In this document: positions 1 through 5,151 of the stretch, in pieces
How the letters are laid out: each line of letters begins with the position of its first letter
Position numbering within the stretch: the stretch's first letter is position 1
DNA from: an uncultured Eubacteriales bacterium
GTDB taxonomy: Bacteria > Bacillota > Clostridia > Oscillospirales > Butyricicoccaceae
NCBI GenBank assembly: GCA_949740695.1
Contig: CATJIY010000027.1
Span: 1 to 5,151, forward strand
Direction: 5' to 3'
DNA length: 5,151 nucleotides
Position numbers and translations under genes: made by a program
Notes under the pieces: generated by a model
Told to the model about the DNA's origin: nothing
The model's input: only the letters and a program-made list of their open reading frames with translations
Databases searched by the model: none

Positions 1-358
1 CATATAAAAATTCCAGAACAAAATTGGCCGCCATATTGATACCGGTAACCAGATATTCGTTCCAGCCCAACCCGTCAGCCAGCCAGTGACCCAGCCAGGT
101 AGACAGGGGCGTAAATACGCAGTAAAAGACCAGCACCAGCGCCATGGCTCGCGGTATATTGTTGGCTGACTGGAAGGTGTACCGCCGGTTCCATGTAAAA
201 TTCCACAGGACGGATAGCGTCAGCGCGATCAGATAACATGGCCAATAGCTCCAGCTGGTCAGTTCGTTCAGTAGGGAAAAAACCCCCATCTCAATGATAC
301 CGGCAGAAAGGGAAAACAATAAAAATTTCAGGGAGCGCAAAAGTTCTTTTTGATTCAT
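1..358 (-). CDS. GtrA-family membrane protein (C-terminus cut by window edge)
   Basis: My own translation from the ATG at 358 gives 119 uninterrupted residues running off the left edge. Four hydrophobic segments are visible, at about residues 11-32, 39-56, 70-92 and 102-119. The second ends in NFTWNRRYTF (53-62), the Asn-Phe...Trp-x-x-x-x-x-Phe signature typical of the GtrA/DPMS_2 family. A second Asn-Phe (112-113) opens the matching motif of the fourth segment. Family members are usually about 120-150 residues, so only a short tail should be missing. GtrA-like proteins are inner-membrane proteins thought to help move polyprenyl-linked sugars across the membrane, often beside a GtrB-type glycosyltransferase; no such partner is visible here. 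The start is supported by AAGGA about 10 nt upstream and by a good promoter at 431-459. A terminator separates it from the phosphonate operon, so it is probably an independent unit. The family call is firm; the substrate is unknown. Confidence 0.85.
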   Translation of the reverse strand, partial: MNQKELLRSLKFLLFSLSAGIIEMGVFSLLNELTSWSYWPCYLIALTLSVLWNFTWNRRYTFQSANNIPRAMALVLVFYCVFTPLSTWLGHWLADGLGWNEYLVTGINMAANFVLEFLY

Positions 359-385
359 AAAAAAGTCGTCCTTGCAGGTTATTTT

Positions 386-428
386 GGATCAATGCTGTTG
401 GCGGCGCGCCGTTGTGATATAATGATCC
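386..428. repeat. Dyad symmetry in the GtrA-gene leader
   Basis: A perfect 10-bp palindrome, CGGCGCGCCG (402-411), sits at the centre of outer inverted arms GGATCA (386-391) and TGATCC (423-428). Both share nearly the same centre, around 406.5-407. The right arm overlaps the expected transcription start of the promoter at 431-459, so this could be an operator or an RNA hairpin in the leader. The arms are short and the sequence between arms and core does not pair, so a chance arrangement is possible. Confidence 0.3.
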
Positions 429-430
429 TA

Positions 431-459
431 AGTATACCAAAAAAATAAAATAGACGCAA
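431..459 (-). promoter_or_regulatory. Sigma-70/SigA-type promoter for the GtrA gene
   Basis: Reading the minus strand, TTGCGT (459-454) serves as -35, followed by an exact 17-nt AT-rich spacer and TATACT (436-431) as -10. A TG one base before the -10 gives an extended -10. Transcription should start near 424, leaving a leader of about 65 nt before the ATG at 358. It lies just downstream of the hairpin at 476-527, which fits a fresh start after operon termination. The evidence is sequence match only. Confidence 0.7.
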
Positions 460-475
460 TCCTTTTTTATTAGGA

Positions 476-527
476 AACAAACGATGCCTGACCTTTTATT
501 CCAACGAAAAGGCAGGTATCGTTTGTT
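476..527 (-). terminator. Intrinsic terminator at the end of the phosphonate operon (possibly bidirectional)
   Basis: The arms 476-497 and 507-527 pair over about 21 bp with one G-U wobble and one bulged A, closing a 9-nt loop (498-506). On the minus strand the right arm begins inside the TAA stop codon of the PHP gene. The 3' arm ends in ATCGTTTGTTT, so the U-rich tail is partly inside the stem base, pairing with an A-rich 5' end. On the plus strand the hairpin is followed by TTTGTTATTTT, so it could also stop transcripts coming from the left. No plus-strand gene is seen in the window, so the minus-strand role is the likely one. Confidence 0.8.
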
Positions 528-1350
528 ATTTTACGGAGTTCAGCCAGTCTGTTTCTAATGTATAACCAGTCAGCTGCACATCTGGTTTGACAGCTTCACC
601 ATGAAAATCACTGCCGCCAGTTGGGCGCAGGTGGTATTTTTGGGTTAAATGCAGATAAAATGCTTGCTGCCTTGGGGTATATTTGGGATAGAAGCACTCG
701 ATGGCGTCCAGTCCCCAATTTTTTAGCTGCTTGATCAAAGCTTCCAATTCTGCATCCGGCAGTCCCATTTGATAAGGATGTGCCAGAGAAATCTTTCCTC
801 CCGCATCCTGAATGGCCTCTATGCAGGCGCGGGCGTCCGCCTTATAGCGAGTAACTTTCCGCCGGAAATCCTCGCTGTCCAGATAGCGGTCAAAAGCGTC
901 TCGATTGTCTTTGGCGTAGCCCCGGTTCCCCAGAATCCGGGCAAAATGCGGACGAGCAATAACCTCGCCGCCAGCCAGCGCTTCTACTTCGGAGAGGGAA
1001 ATCTCCACTCCCTGATCTCGAAGAAAATCCATGATTCGGTACTTTCGCTCCTCCCGACCTGCCCGCAGTTTTTCGCATAGATCAGAAAGCGCGGTGGTTC
1101 CTGTATGAAAGCCATAGCCTAAAATATGAAAGTTAGGATGCTCTTTTGGGCTCAACTCCACTCCGTGAACAACACGGATTCCAGCGGACGCGCCAGCTTC
1201 CAGGGTTTCCGTCACGCCGGAAATGGTGTCATGGTCGGTAACTGCTAGAACTTGTATCCCGCGCCGCTTCGCCAGCGCCACCAGTTGAGAAGGGGCGTAT
1301 TGTCCATCGGAGGCAGTGGTGTGGGTGTGCAGGTCGGCAAGGGCAGTCAT
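526..1350 (-). CDS. PHP-domain metallo-phosphoesterase, YciV/RNase AM-like
   Basis: The protein has 274 residues and is a single PHP domain. The metal-binding set of the family is visible in order: HTH with H8 and H10, D15 in ASDG, H40 in TDHD, E65 in GVELS, H75, H135 in ARPHFAR, H191 in LAHP, and D248/H250 in GGSDFHG. Length and order, including the inserted RPHFAR region, match the YciV/RNase AM group, known as 3',5'-nucleoside bisphosphate phosphatases and 5'-3' exonucleases, usually Mn-dependent and cytosolic. Its ATG overlaps the aepY stop as ATGA, with GGGGG 8 nt before the start, so translation is coupled to the decarboxylase gene. Being last in an AEP operon it may act on a pathway-linked phosphoester, but it could equally be a housekeeping nucleotide phosphatase carried along. 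All predicted metal ligands are present, so it should be active. The superfamily is certain, the subfamily likely and the substrate unknown. Confidence 0.92.
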   Translation of the reverse strand: MTALADLHTHTTASDGQYAPSQLVALAKRRGIQVLAVTDHDTISGVTETLEAGASAGIRVVHGVELSPKEHPNFHILGYGFHTGTTALSDLCEKLRAGREERKYRIMDFLRDQGVEISLSEVEALAGGEVIARPHFARILGNRGYAKDNRDAFDRYLDSEDFRRKVTRYKADARACIEAIQDAGGKISLAHPYQMGLPDAELEALIKQLKNWGLDAIECFYPKYTPRQQAFYLHLTQKYHLRPTGGSDFHGEAVKPDVQLTGYTLETDWLNSVK

Positions 1351-2471
1351 GGATGGACCCCCAGATATTTCATTAGCGCCCGTTTATTTTCCTGGGGCGT
1401 GGTGGTAGGGCGGCCTAGATCACTTCGGGCGCCCAGCGCGCAGGTTACTTCCAAAAAACAAAGCTGCCTGGTGATTTTGGCTTGATTAAGTCGTGCAGTC
1501 AGTTCTTCCGGCGACGCCGCCGAAAGAGCGAAAGGGTAGCCGCAGGCTTGGGCAATCCCCCGCAAATCTATTTGGCCGGCAGCGGTGGGCATCCCGCCTA
1601 CCGACTCATGGGCCTGATTGTTTAAAACAACATGAATCAAATTTGCCGGCTTGCATTCCCCGATAATCGCCATGGCCCCCAAATGCATCAAGGCGGCGCC
1701 GTCTCCATCCAGGCACCATATCCGGCGCTCCGGCCTTTGTAGAGCGATCCCCAGAGCGATGGAACTGCTGTGGCCCATAGAGCCTACTGTGAGAAAATCC
1801 CGACTGTGGCGTTGTTTCCATCCTTCTCGGGTTTCAAACAGCTCCCGACTGGCTTTGCCAGTGGTGGACACCACCACATCTTCTTCTGCCGCCTGTAAAA
1901 TATGCCTGATGGCCATTTCGCGGGTCATGGGGAAAGGGTTGCCATAGGCCGGTTTGCAATCATAAGTCAGTGCTCCTTTGCGCACGACGATAGCCGCCTG
2001 CCGGCCCTGGGCAAACAGAGAGCAGAAGTCCCGCAAAGCTCCATGCAGCTGGTTTTCACTGGTGTCTTTCTCCAGAATAAACGCAGGAATACCCAGCAAA
2101 TCCAGTTGGCCCAGGGTGATTTCCCCTTGAAAGATATGCTGCGGTTCGTCGTGGACGCCCGGTTCCCCTCGCCAGCCCACTACGAACAGACAGGGAATCC
2201 CATAGACCTTTTCGTTCAGCAGGGAAGCCAAGGGATTGACCAGATTGCCTAAGCCGCTGTTTTGCAGATAGACTACCGGGGTTTTTCCAGTGGACAGATA
2301 ATATCCGGCGGCAATGGCGGCGGCGTTGCCCTCGTTGGCGGCGATGACGTGGTGTTTGGAATCCATGCCATAAGTATGATACAAAAAATCGCATAGAGGC
2401 TTCAGCTGGCTGTCCGGCACGCCGGTGAAAAAATCGGCGTTCAGCCGTTGTATAAAGGATTCAATCTGCAA
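1347..2471 (-). CDS. aepY: Phosphonopyruvate decarboxylase
   Basis: This thiamine-diphosphate enzyme (also called Ppd) decarboxylates 3-phosphonopyruvate to phosphonoacetaldehyde, the irreversible step that pulls the unfavourable PepM reaction forward. In 374-residue numbering the family hallmarks are DFFTGVPDS (about 13-21), the cofactor-activating E47 in AANEGNA, the substrate-loop WRGEPGVHDEPQH (100-112), GSMGHSS (230-236), the ThDP/Mg motif GDG (256-258) through NN (284-285), and a C-terminal DLGRPTTTP. It is full length for the family (about 375-380). I chose the TTG at 2471 because GGGGAGG lies 8 nt upstream and the protein then begins just ahead of the conserved FFTGVPDS block, as in relatives. 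An upstream TTG at 2510 is in frame (387 residues) but overlaps aepX by 14 nt with no comparable site. The stop overlaps the PHP gene by 4 nt. Function is confident; the start is fairly so. Confidence 0.95.
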   Translation of the reverse strand: MQIESFIQRLNADFFTGVPDSQLKPLCDFLYHTYGMDSKHHVIAANEGNAAAIAAGYYLSTGKTPVVYLQNSGLGNLVNPLASLLNEKVYGIPCLFVVGWRGEPGVHDEPQHIFQGEITLGQLDLLGIPAFILEKDTSENQLHGALRDFCSLFAQGRQAAIVVRKGALTYDCKPAYGNPFPMTREMAIRHILQAAEEDVVVSTTGKASRELFETREGWKQRHSRDFLTVGSMGHSSSIALGIALQRPERRIWCLDGDGAALMHLGAMAIIGECKPANLIHVVLNNQAHESVGGMPTAAGQIDLRGIAQACGYPFALSAASPEELTARLNQAKITRQLCFLEVTCALGARSDLGRPTTTPQENKRALMKYLGVHP

Positions 2472-2479
2472 AAGCAAGT

Positions 2480-2486
2480 CCTCCCC
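2480..2486 (-). promoter_or_regulatory. Ribosome binding site deciding the aepY start
   Basis: GGGGAGG on the minus strand is 8 nt from the TTG at 2471 and lies inside the reading frame opened by the more distal TTG at 2510. It also sits in the gap after the aepX stop (2497). Its strength and spacing favour the inner TTG as the true start despite the weak start codon. Confidence 0.7.
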
Positions 2487-2496
2487 TCGGGTTTTC

Positions 2497-3792
2497 TTAT
2501 AATTCGTCAATCAGGGTAATGATTTCTTTAATAGGCATCAATCGGTCGTCTACTTCCTTTGCACGGTGAAAACGGAGGATGTCTTCAGCAGTCTTCTGCA
2601 TAGCAGGAAAGGCGCTGCGGGTCAGCTGGTTGGCATAGATAACAATGTTCACGCCGTGAGCGGCTAGCTCGGCTTCGGTGATGGTGTTAAAAGAAGAGGG
2701 TACTACCACCAACGGCGTGGTCTTATCCGTTTTTCGAAACCGGTCGCAAAAATCCAATATTTCAGCGGGGTCTTTTTTCCGGCTGTGGATCATGACGCCG
2801 TCGGCCCCCGCTTCTACAAAAGCGGCCGCCCGGGTCAGGGCGTCTTCCATCCCGCGTTCTAAAATCAGACTTTCGATTCGCGCGATAATCATAAAATCCT
2901 CGGTGAGCTGAGCTTGTTTGGCCGCCCGAATTTTTGCGCTAAAACTTTCGATATCGTCTTGGGTCTGGATTACATCGTTTCCAAATAGACTGTTTTTTTT
3001 CAGACCCTTTTTATCCTCGATGATAACCGCCGATACGCCCATGCGCTCTAGGGTGCGTACATTATATATAAAATGCTCAGCCATTCCGCCAGTGTCGCCG
3101 TCTAAAATAATGGGTTTGGTAGTGACTTCCATGATGTCGTCAATGGTTCGGAGGCGGGAAGACATATCTACCAGTTCAATATCTGGCTTGCCTTTCGCGG
3201 TGCTGTCGCACAGACTGCTCACCCACATAGCGTCAAACTGGTCCAACTGGCCGTCTTGCTCTATAATGGTTTTTTCAGCGATCAGGCCGGTAAGCCCACT
3301 ATGGGCTTCGATGGCTTTCACGACAGGACATATTCCGATGAGCTGCCGCAGCCGCTTGCGCCGATATTCCGGCATAGCCAATTTTTCTCGCAGCTGCCGG
3401 TCGATCTTTCGCGTATGCGCATTGCTGGTATAGGGTACTTCGATTAACTCGCCGCCATATGCTTTCAGTTTTTGTAAAACCTGCTCCCGTATGGCCGCTT
3501 CCGGCCCGGTTTTCCAGTTATCTCCGTGAATCACATAGTCGGGGCGAATGAGAGAGAGCACATCTTCGTATCCCATATCATCCTGAAGGACGACGTTGTC
3601 AACGCCCTCCAACGAGCGATAAAGCTTAATCCGGTCTTCCTGGGGGATGGAAGGAAAACGGTTGTACCGGATCAGCGCCCGGTCGGATAGCGCACCTACA
3701 ATCACTCGTCCGTATTGACTGGCGTGCCGGAGGATATTCCGGTGACCTTCATGAATCATCTCGGTACAAAAGCAGGTGTATACTGTTTTCAC
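2497..3792 (-). CDS. aepX: Phosphoenolpyruvate mutase with N-terminal cytidylyltransferase-like domain
   Basis: This is PepM, which rearranges phosphoenolpyruvate to phosphonopyruvate and forms the C-P bond of nearly all natural phosphonates. Residues about 1-137 are a nucleotidyltransferase-fold domain with the HxGH motif (H14-E-G-H17) and VIHGDNW (87-93). Residues about 145-431 are the mutase of the isocitrate-lyase superfamily: W190/S192, D204, LDGDTGG with D231 and D233, the diagnostic EDKKGLKKNS (259-268), R305 and H336. By alignment to the mussel enzyme, E259, K265 and N267 correspond to E114, K120 and N122, which separates mutases from lyases. The GTG start overlaps the phnW stop as GTGA, with AAGGAG 8 nt upstream. 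This two-domain form is known among bacterial PepM proteins. The usual ISSTxx-type nucleotide motif near residue 124 is replaced by SNAHTRKI, so the front domain may be altered or inactive. The mutase call is very secure; the role of the front domain is not. Confidence 0.96.
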   Translation of the reverse strand: MKTVYTCFCTEMIHEGHRNILRHASQYGRVIVGALSDRALIRYNRFPSIPQEDRIKLYRSLEGVDNVVLQDDMGYEDVLSLIRPDYVIHGDNWKTGPEAAIREQVLQKLKAYGGELIEVPYTSNAHTRKIDRQLREKLAMPEYRRKRLRQLIGICPVVKAIEAHSGLTGLIAEKTIIEQDGQLDQFDAMWVSSLCDSTAKGKPDIELVDMSSRLRTIDDIMEVTTKPIILDGDTGGMAEHFIYNVRTLERMGVSAVIIEDKKGLKKNSLFGNDVIQTQDDIESFSAKIRAAKQAQLTEDFMIIARIESLILERGMEDALTRAAAFVEAGADGVMIHSRKKDPAEILDFCDRFRKTDKTTPLVVVPSSFNTITEAELAAHGVNIVIYANQLTRSAFPAMQKTAEDILRFHRAKEVDDRLMPIKEIITLIDEL

Positions 3793-4934
3793 TTGCAGTT
3801 CTCCTTTTCGTCATACCGCACAGGCGCCGTCACGCCGCAGTGCTTCAATGCTTGGCGGAATACCTGAAAAAAATCCTGGATGTCGGGCGTGTCGATGGCT
3901 CCAAGGGCGCAAAGGCGGAAGGTTCCCGCAGATCCCACTTTGCCGGGATAAATGGTAAAGCCTCGCTGGTAGCAAAAATCGTGAATTTGCTCAAAATTCC
4001 AGTTGGGGTCATCTGGATAGCGCACTGTCGCTACCAATCCAGCCCGGTGTTCCGGCACAATTAGCTGACGAAAACCCAGTTCGCTGAGCCCTGTGCAAAT
4101 GGCTTGAAATACGCGGGTGTGGCGCTCCCACTTGGCCTGCTCCCCCTCAGCCCAGTATTCTTTCATGCCTTGAACGGCGGCGTAAACCGTCTGCACCGGC
4201 GGGGTAAACTCCATCTCCCCAGTGCGTTCAAAGTATTCGTACTGTCGGTAAAGATTACAATAATAGGACCGGCGCGGATAGGCGCGGGACGCCTCGATGA
4301 AGTCTTTGCGTCCTACCACAAAGGACAGACCGGTCATAGCCATCAGACCCTTTTGGGCGGAGGCCATACAGAAGTCAAGGTTGTCCGCTTTCATGTGGAT
4401 AGGCCGCATGGCGTAAGTGCTGGTGGTATCAGCGATAAAAACCGCCTGATACCGGTGAGCCAGAGCGCCCAACTCGCGGATGGGGTTGAGCAGGCCAGTG
4501 CCGGTCTCGTTATGGGTGGCGTACAGCAAAGCGATATCAGGATTTTCCTGGAATATTTGTTCCAACGCGGCCAGATCAGGGGGGCGATCATAGGGCTGCT
4601 CCAGAGCAATATGCGGCAGTCCATAGTACCGGCAGATCTCCAATGCCCGGCTGCTGTAAGCGCCATTGTGTAAAATCAGCGCCCTTTTTCCCTCGGGCAG
4701 AAGAGAGTTTAGGCAGGCGTCCATATTTAGCGTGCCTGAACCGCAGAAAAGTACGGCGGTGTATGTTTCTGGATCGCCATGAACTACCCGTACCAGATCC
4801 TGCCGCAGCTCGGCCATTTTGTCGGCAAATTCAGCCTCTCGCGGGCAGATATCGGGTGTCACCTGGGCCAGCTTGACGGTATCGGTGGTAGTGGATGGTC
4901 CAGGATTCAGCAAAATATTGCGTTTGATTTCCAC
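3789..4934 (-). CDS. phnW: 2-aminoethylphosphonate:pyruvate aminotransferase
   Basis: This PLP-dependent class V aminotransferase interconverts phosphonoacetaldehyde plus alanine with AEP plus pyruvate. Next to PepM and Ppd it should run toward AEP; no phosphonoacetaldehyde hydrolase (phnX) is present to suggest breakdown. The 381 residues cover the whole fold: LLNPGPSTTT at 8-17, GSGTLNMDA at 66-73 binding the cofactor phosphate, D169 in FIADTTST contacting the pyridine nitrogen, K195 in ASAQKG forming the Schiff base, and R340 in TFRLCALG holding the substrate carboxylate or phosphonate. These line up almost number for number with D168, K194 and R340 of Salmonella PhnW. The GTG start has GGGGG 7 nt upstream and follows the nucleotidyltransferase stop after 12 nt; its stop overlaps aepX by 4 nt. 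The ASAQKG lysine context differs from the catabolic PhnW type I recall (SSANK), perhaps marking a biosynthetic branch. Confidence 0.93.
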   Translation of the reverse strand: MEIKRNILLNPGPSTTTDTVKLAQVTPDICPREAEFADKMAELRQDLVRVVHGDPETYTAVLFCGSGTLNMDACLNSLLPEGKRALILHNGAYSSRALEICRYYGLPHIALEQPYDRPPDLAALEQIFQENPDIALLYATHNETGTGLLNPIRELGALAHRYQAVFIADTTSTYAMRPIHMKADNLDFCMASAQKGLMAMTGLSFVVGRKDFIEASRAYPRRSYYCNLYRQYEYFERTGEMEFTPPVQTVYAAVQGMKEYWAEGEQAKWERHTRVFQAICTGLSELGFRQLIVPEHRAGLVATVRYPDDPNWNFEQIHDFCYQRGFTIYPGKVGSAGTFRLCALGAIDTPDIQDFFQVFRQALKHCGVTAPVRYDEKENCK

Positions 4935-4946
4935 AGCAGTTCCCCC

Positions 4947-5151
4947 TTATGATCCAATGTCATAACTTTTGTCAAATTCCTTTAATTCACGGAAGGTGTC
5001 GATCTCGGTGACGTCTCCTGGCTCACAGGGCCGGATGGCGATTTGGTAATGCTCTCGGCAGTAAGTGGTGGGCACCAGTTCCCAATACCGTTCTCGTCCG
5101 CCAGGCGTTTCATAGACTGCTTTTAGGTCTTGGGCCAGCAGCTTTCCGGCC
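4947..5151 (-). CDS. Nucleotidyltransferase C-terminus, probably PntC/LicC-like (5' end beyond window)
   Basis: My own translation gives 67 residues to a TAA at 4947; the start lies past the right edge. The end contains RYWELVPTTYC (21-31), then GDVTEIDTFRELKEFDKSY (45-63). This tail, an Asp-Val-x-Glu-Ile-Asp strand with a metal-ligand-type acidic pair followed by a helix starting ELKxFD, is typical of the MobA-like/NTP_transf_3 cytidylyltransferases that include LicC (choline phosphate) and PntC (AEP). It sits 12 nt before phnW in the same operon. Since PntC is often beside or fused to an AEP aminotransferase, CMP-AEP formation from CTP is the best guess. With only the tail visible, phosphocholine or a sugar phosphate cannot be excluded, and the GxGxR nucleotide-binding motif cannot be checked. 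Confidence 0.75.
   Translation of the reverse strand, partial: AGKLLAQDLKAVYETPGGRERYWELVPTTYCREHYQIAIRPCEPGDVTEIDTFRELKEFDKSYDIGS

Noticed and set aside
402..411. The GC-rich palindrome as a stand-alone terminator
   Set aside because: It has no loop to speak of and no U-rich tail on either strand, and lies between a promoter and its gene.
1902..2252. Plus-strand and alternative minus-strand open frames across aepY
   Set aside because: They overlap a complete, motif-rich decarboxylase gene in other frames and show no independent coding evidence.
2918..3433. A 171-codon plus-strand open frame opposite aepX
   Set aside because: It is antisense to the mutase domain and rich in Ser/Arg/Met as expected of a shadow frame; no domain is visible.
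3789..3792. Possible frameshift or gene fusion between phnW and aepX
   Set aside because: The stop and start share GTGA in the usual coupled arrangement, and both proteins are full length with AAGGAG before the second start.
4104..4673. A 189-codon plus-strand open frame opposite phnW
   Set aside because: It lies wholly antisense to a gene with all catalytic residues intact; its translation shows no recognisable family.
1..5151. CRISPR array, tRNA, rRNA, insertion sequence or attachment site
   Set aside because: No spaced direct repeats, cloverleaf-like segments, transposase reading frames or terminal inverted repeats were seen; the window is almost fully occupied by the six genes.

Overview
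The window holds a compact minus-strand operon for making 2-aminoethylphosphonate (AEP), followed after a terminator by a separate membrane-protein gene. All six genes read right to left. The host looks like a Gram-positive of the Firmicutes/Clostridia type, perhaps an Oscillospiraceae-like gut bacterium. This is inferred from strong AAGGAG, GGGGG and GGGGAGG ribosome binding sites, frequent GTG and TTG starts, and mid-range GC. No rRNA or other phylogenetic marker is present, so the taxonomy is a guess.

Layout in transcription order (right to left): (i) 5151-4947, the C-terminal end of a sugar-phosphate/choline-phosphate-type nucleotidyltransferase, cut by the window edge; (ii) 4934-3789, PhnW, AEP:pyruvate aminotransferase; (iii) 3792-2497, AepX/PepM, phosphoenolpyruvate mutase with an N-terminal cytidylyltransferase-like domain; (iv) 2471-1347 (or from 2510), AepY/Ppd, phosphonopyruvate decarboxylase; (v) 1350-526, a PHP-family metallo-phosphoesterase of the YciV/RNase AM type; (vi) 527-476, a strong hairpin that probably terminates the operon; (vii) 459-431, a promoter reading left; (viii) 358-1, a GtrA-family membrane protein, cut by the left edge. 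The genes in the operon are separated by 12 nt and 25 nt gaps and by two 4-nt stop/start overlaps, so they are almost certainly co-transcribed and partly translationally coupled.

How they work together: PepM isomerises phosphoenolpyruvate to phosphonopyruvate, Ppd decarboxylates it irreversibly to phosphonoacetaldehyde, and PhnW, running in the biosynthetic direction, aminates that to AEP. The upstream nucleotidyltransferase most plausibly activates AEP as CMP-AEP (PntC-like), so that AEP can be transferred to a surface glycan, teichoic acid or lipid. The expected transferase is not in view and may lie upstream of the window. The GtrA neighbour fits a cell-envelope setting but has its own promoter. 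The least explained parts are the PHP phosphoesterase fused by an ATGA overlap to the end of the pathway, and the degenerate second nucleotidyltransferase domain at the front of PepM.
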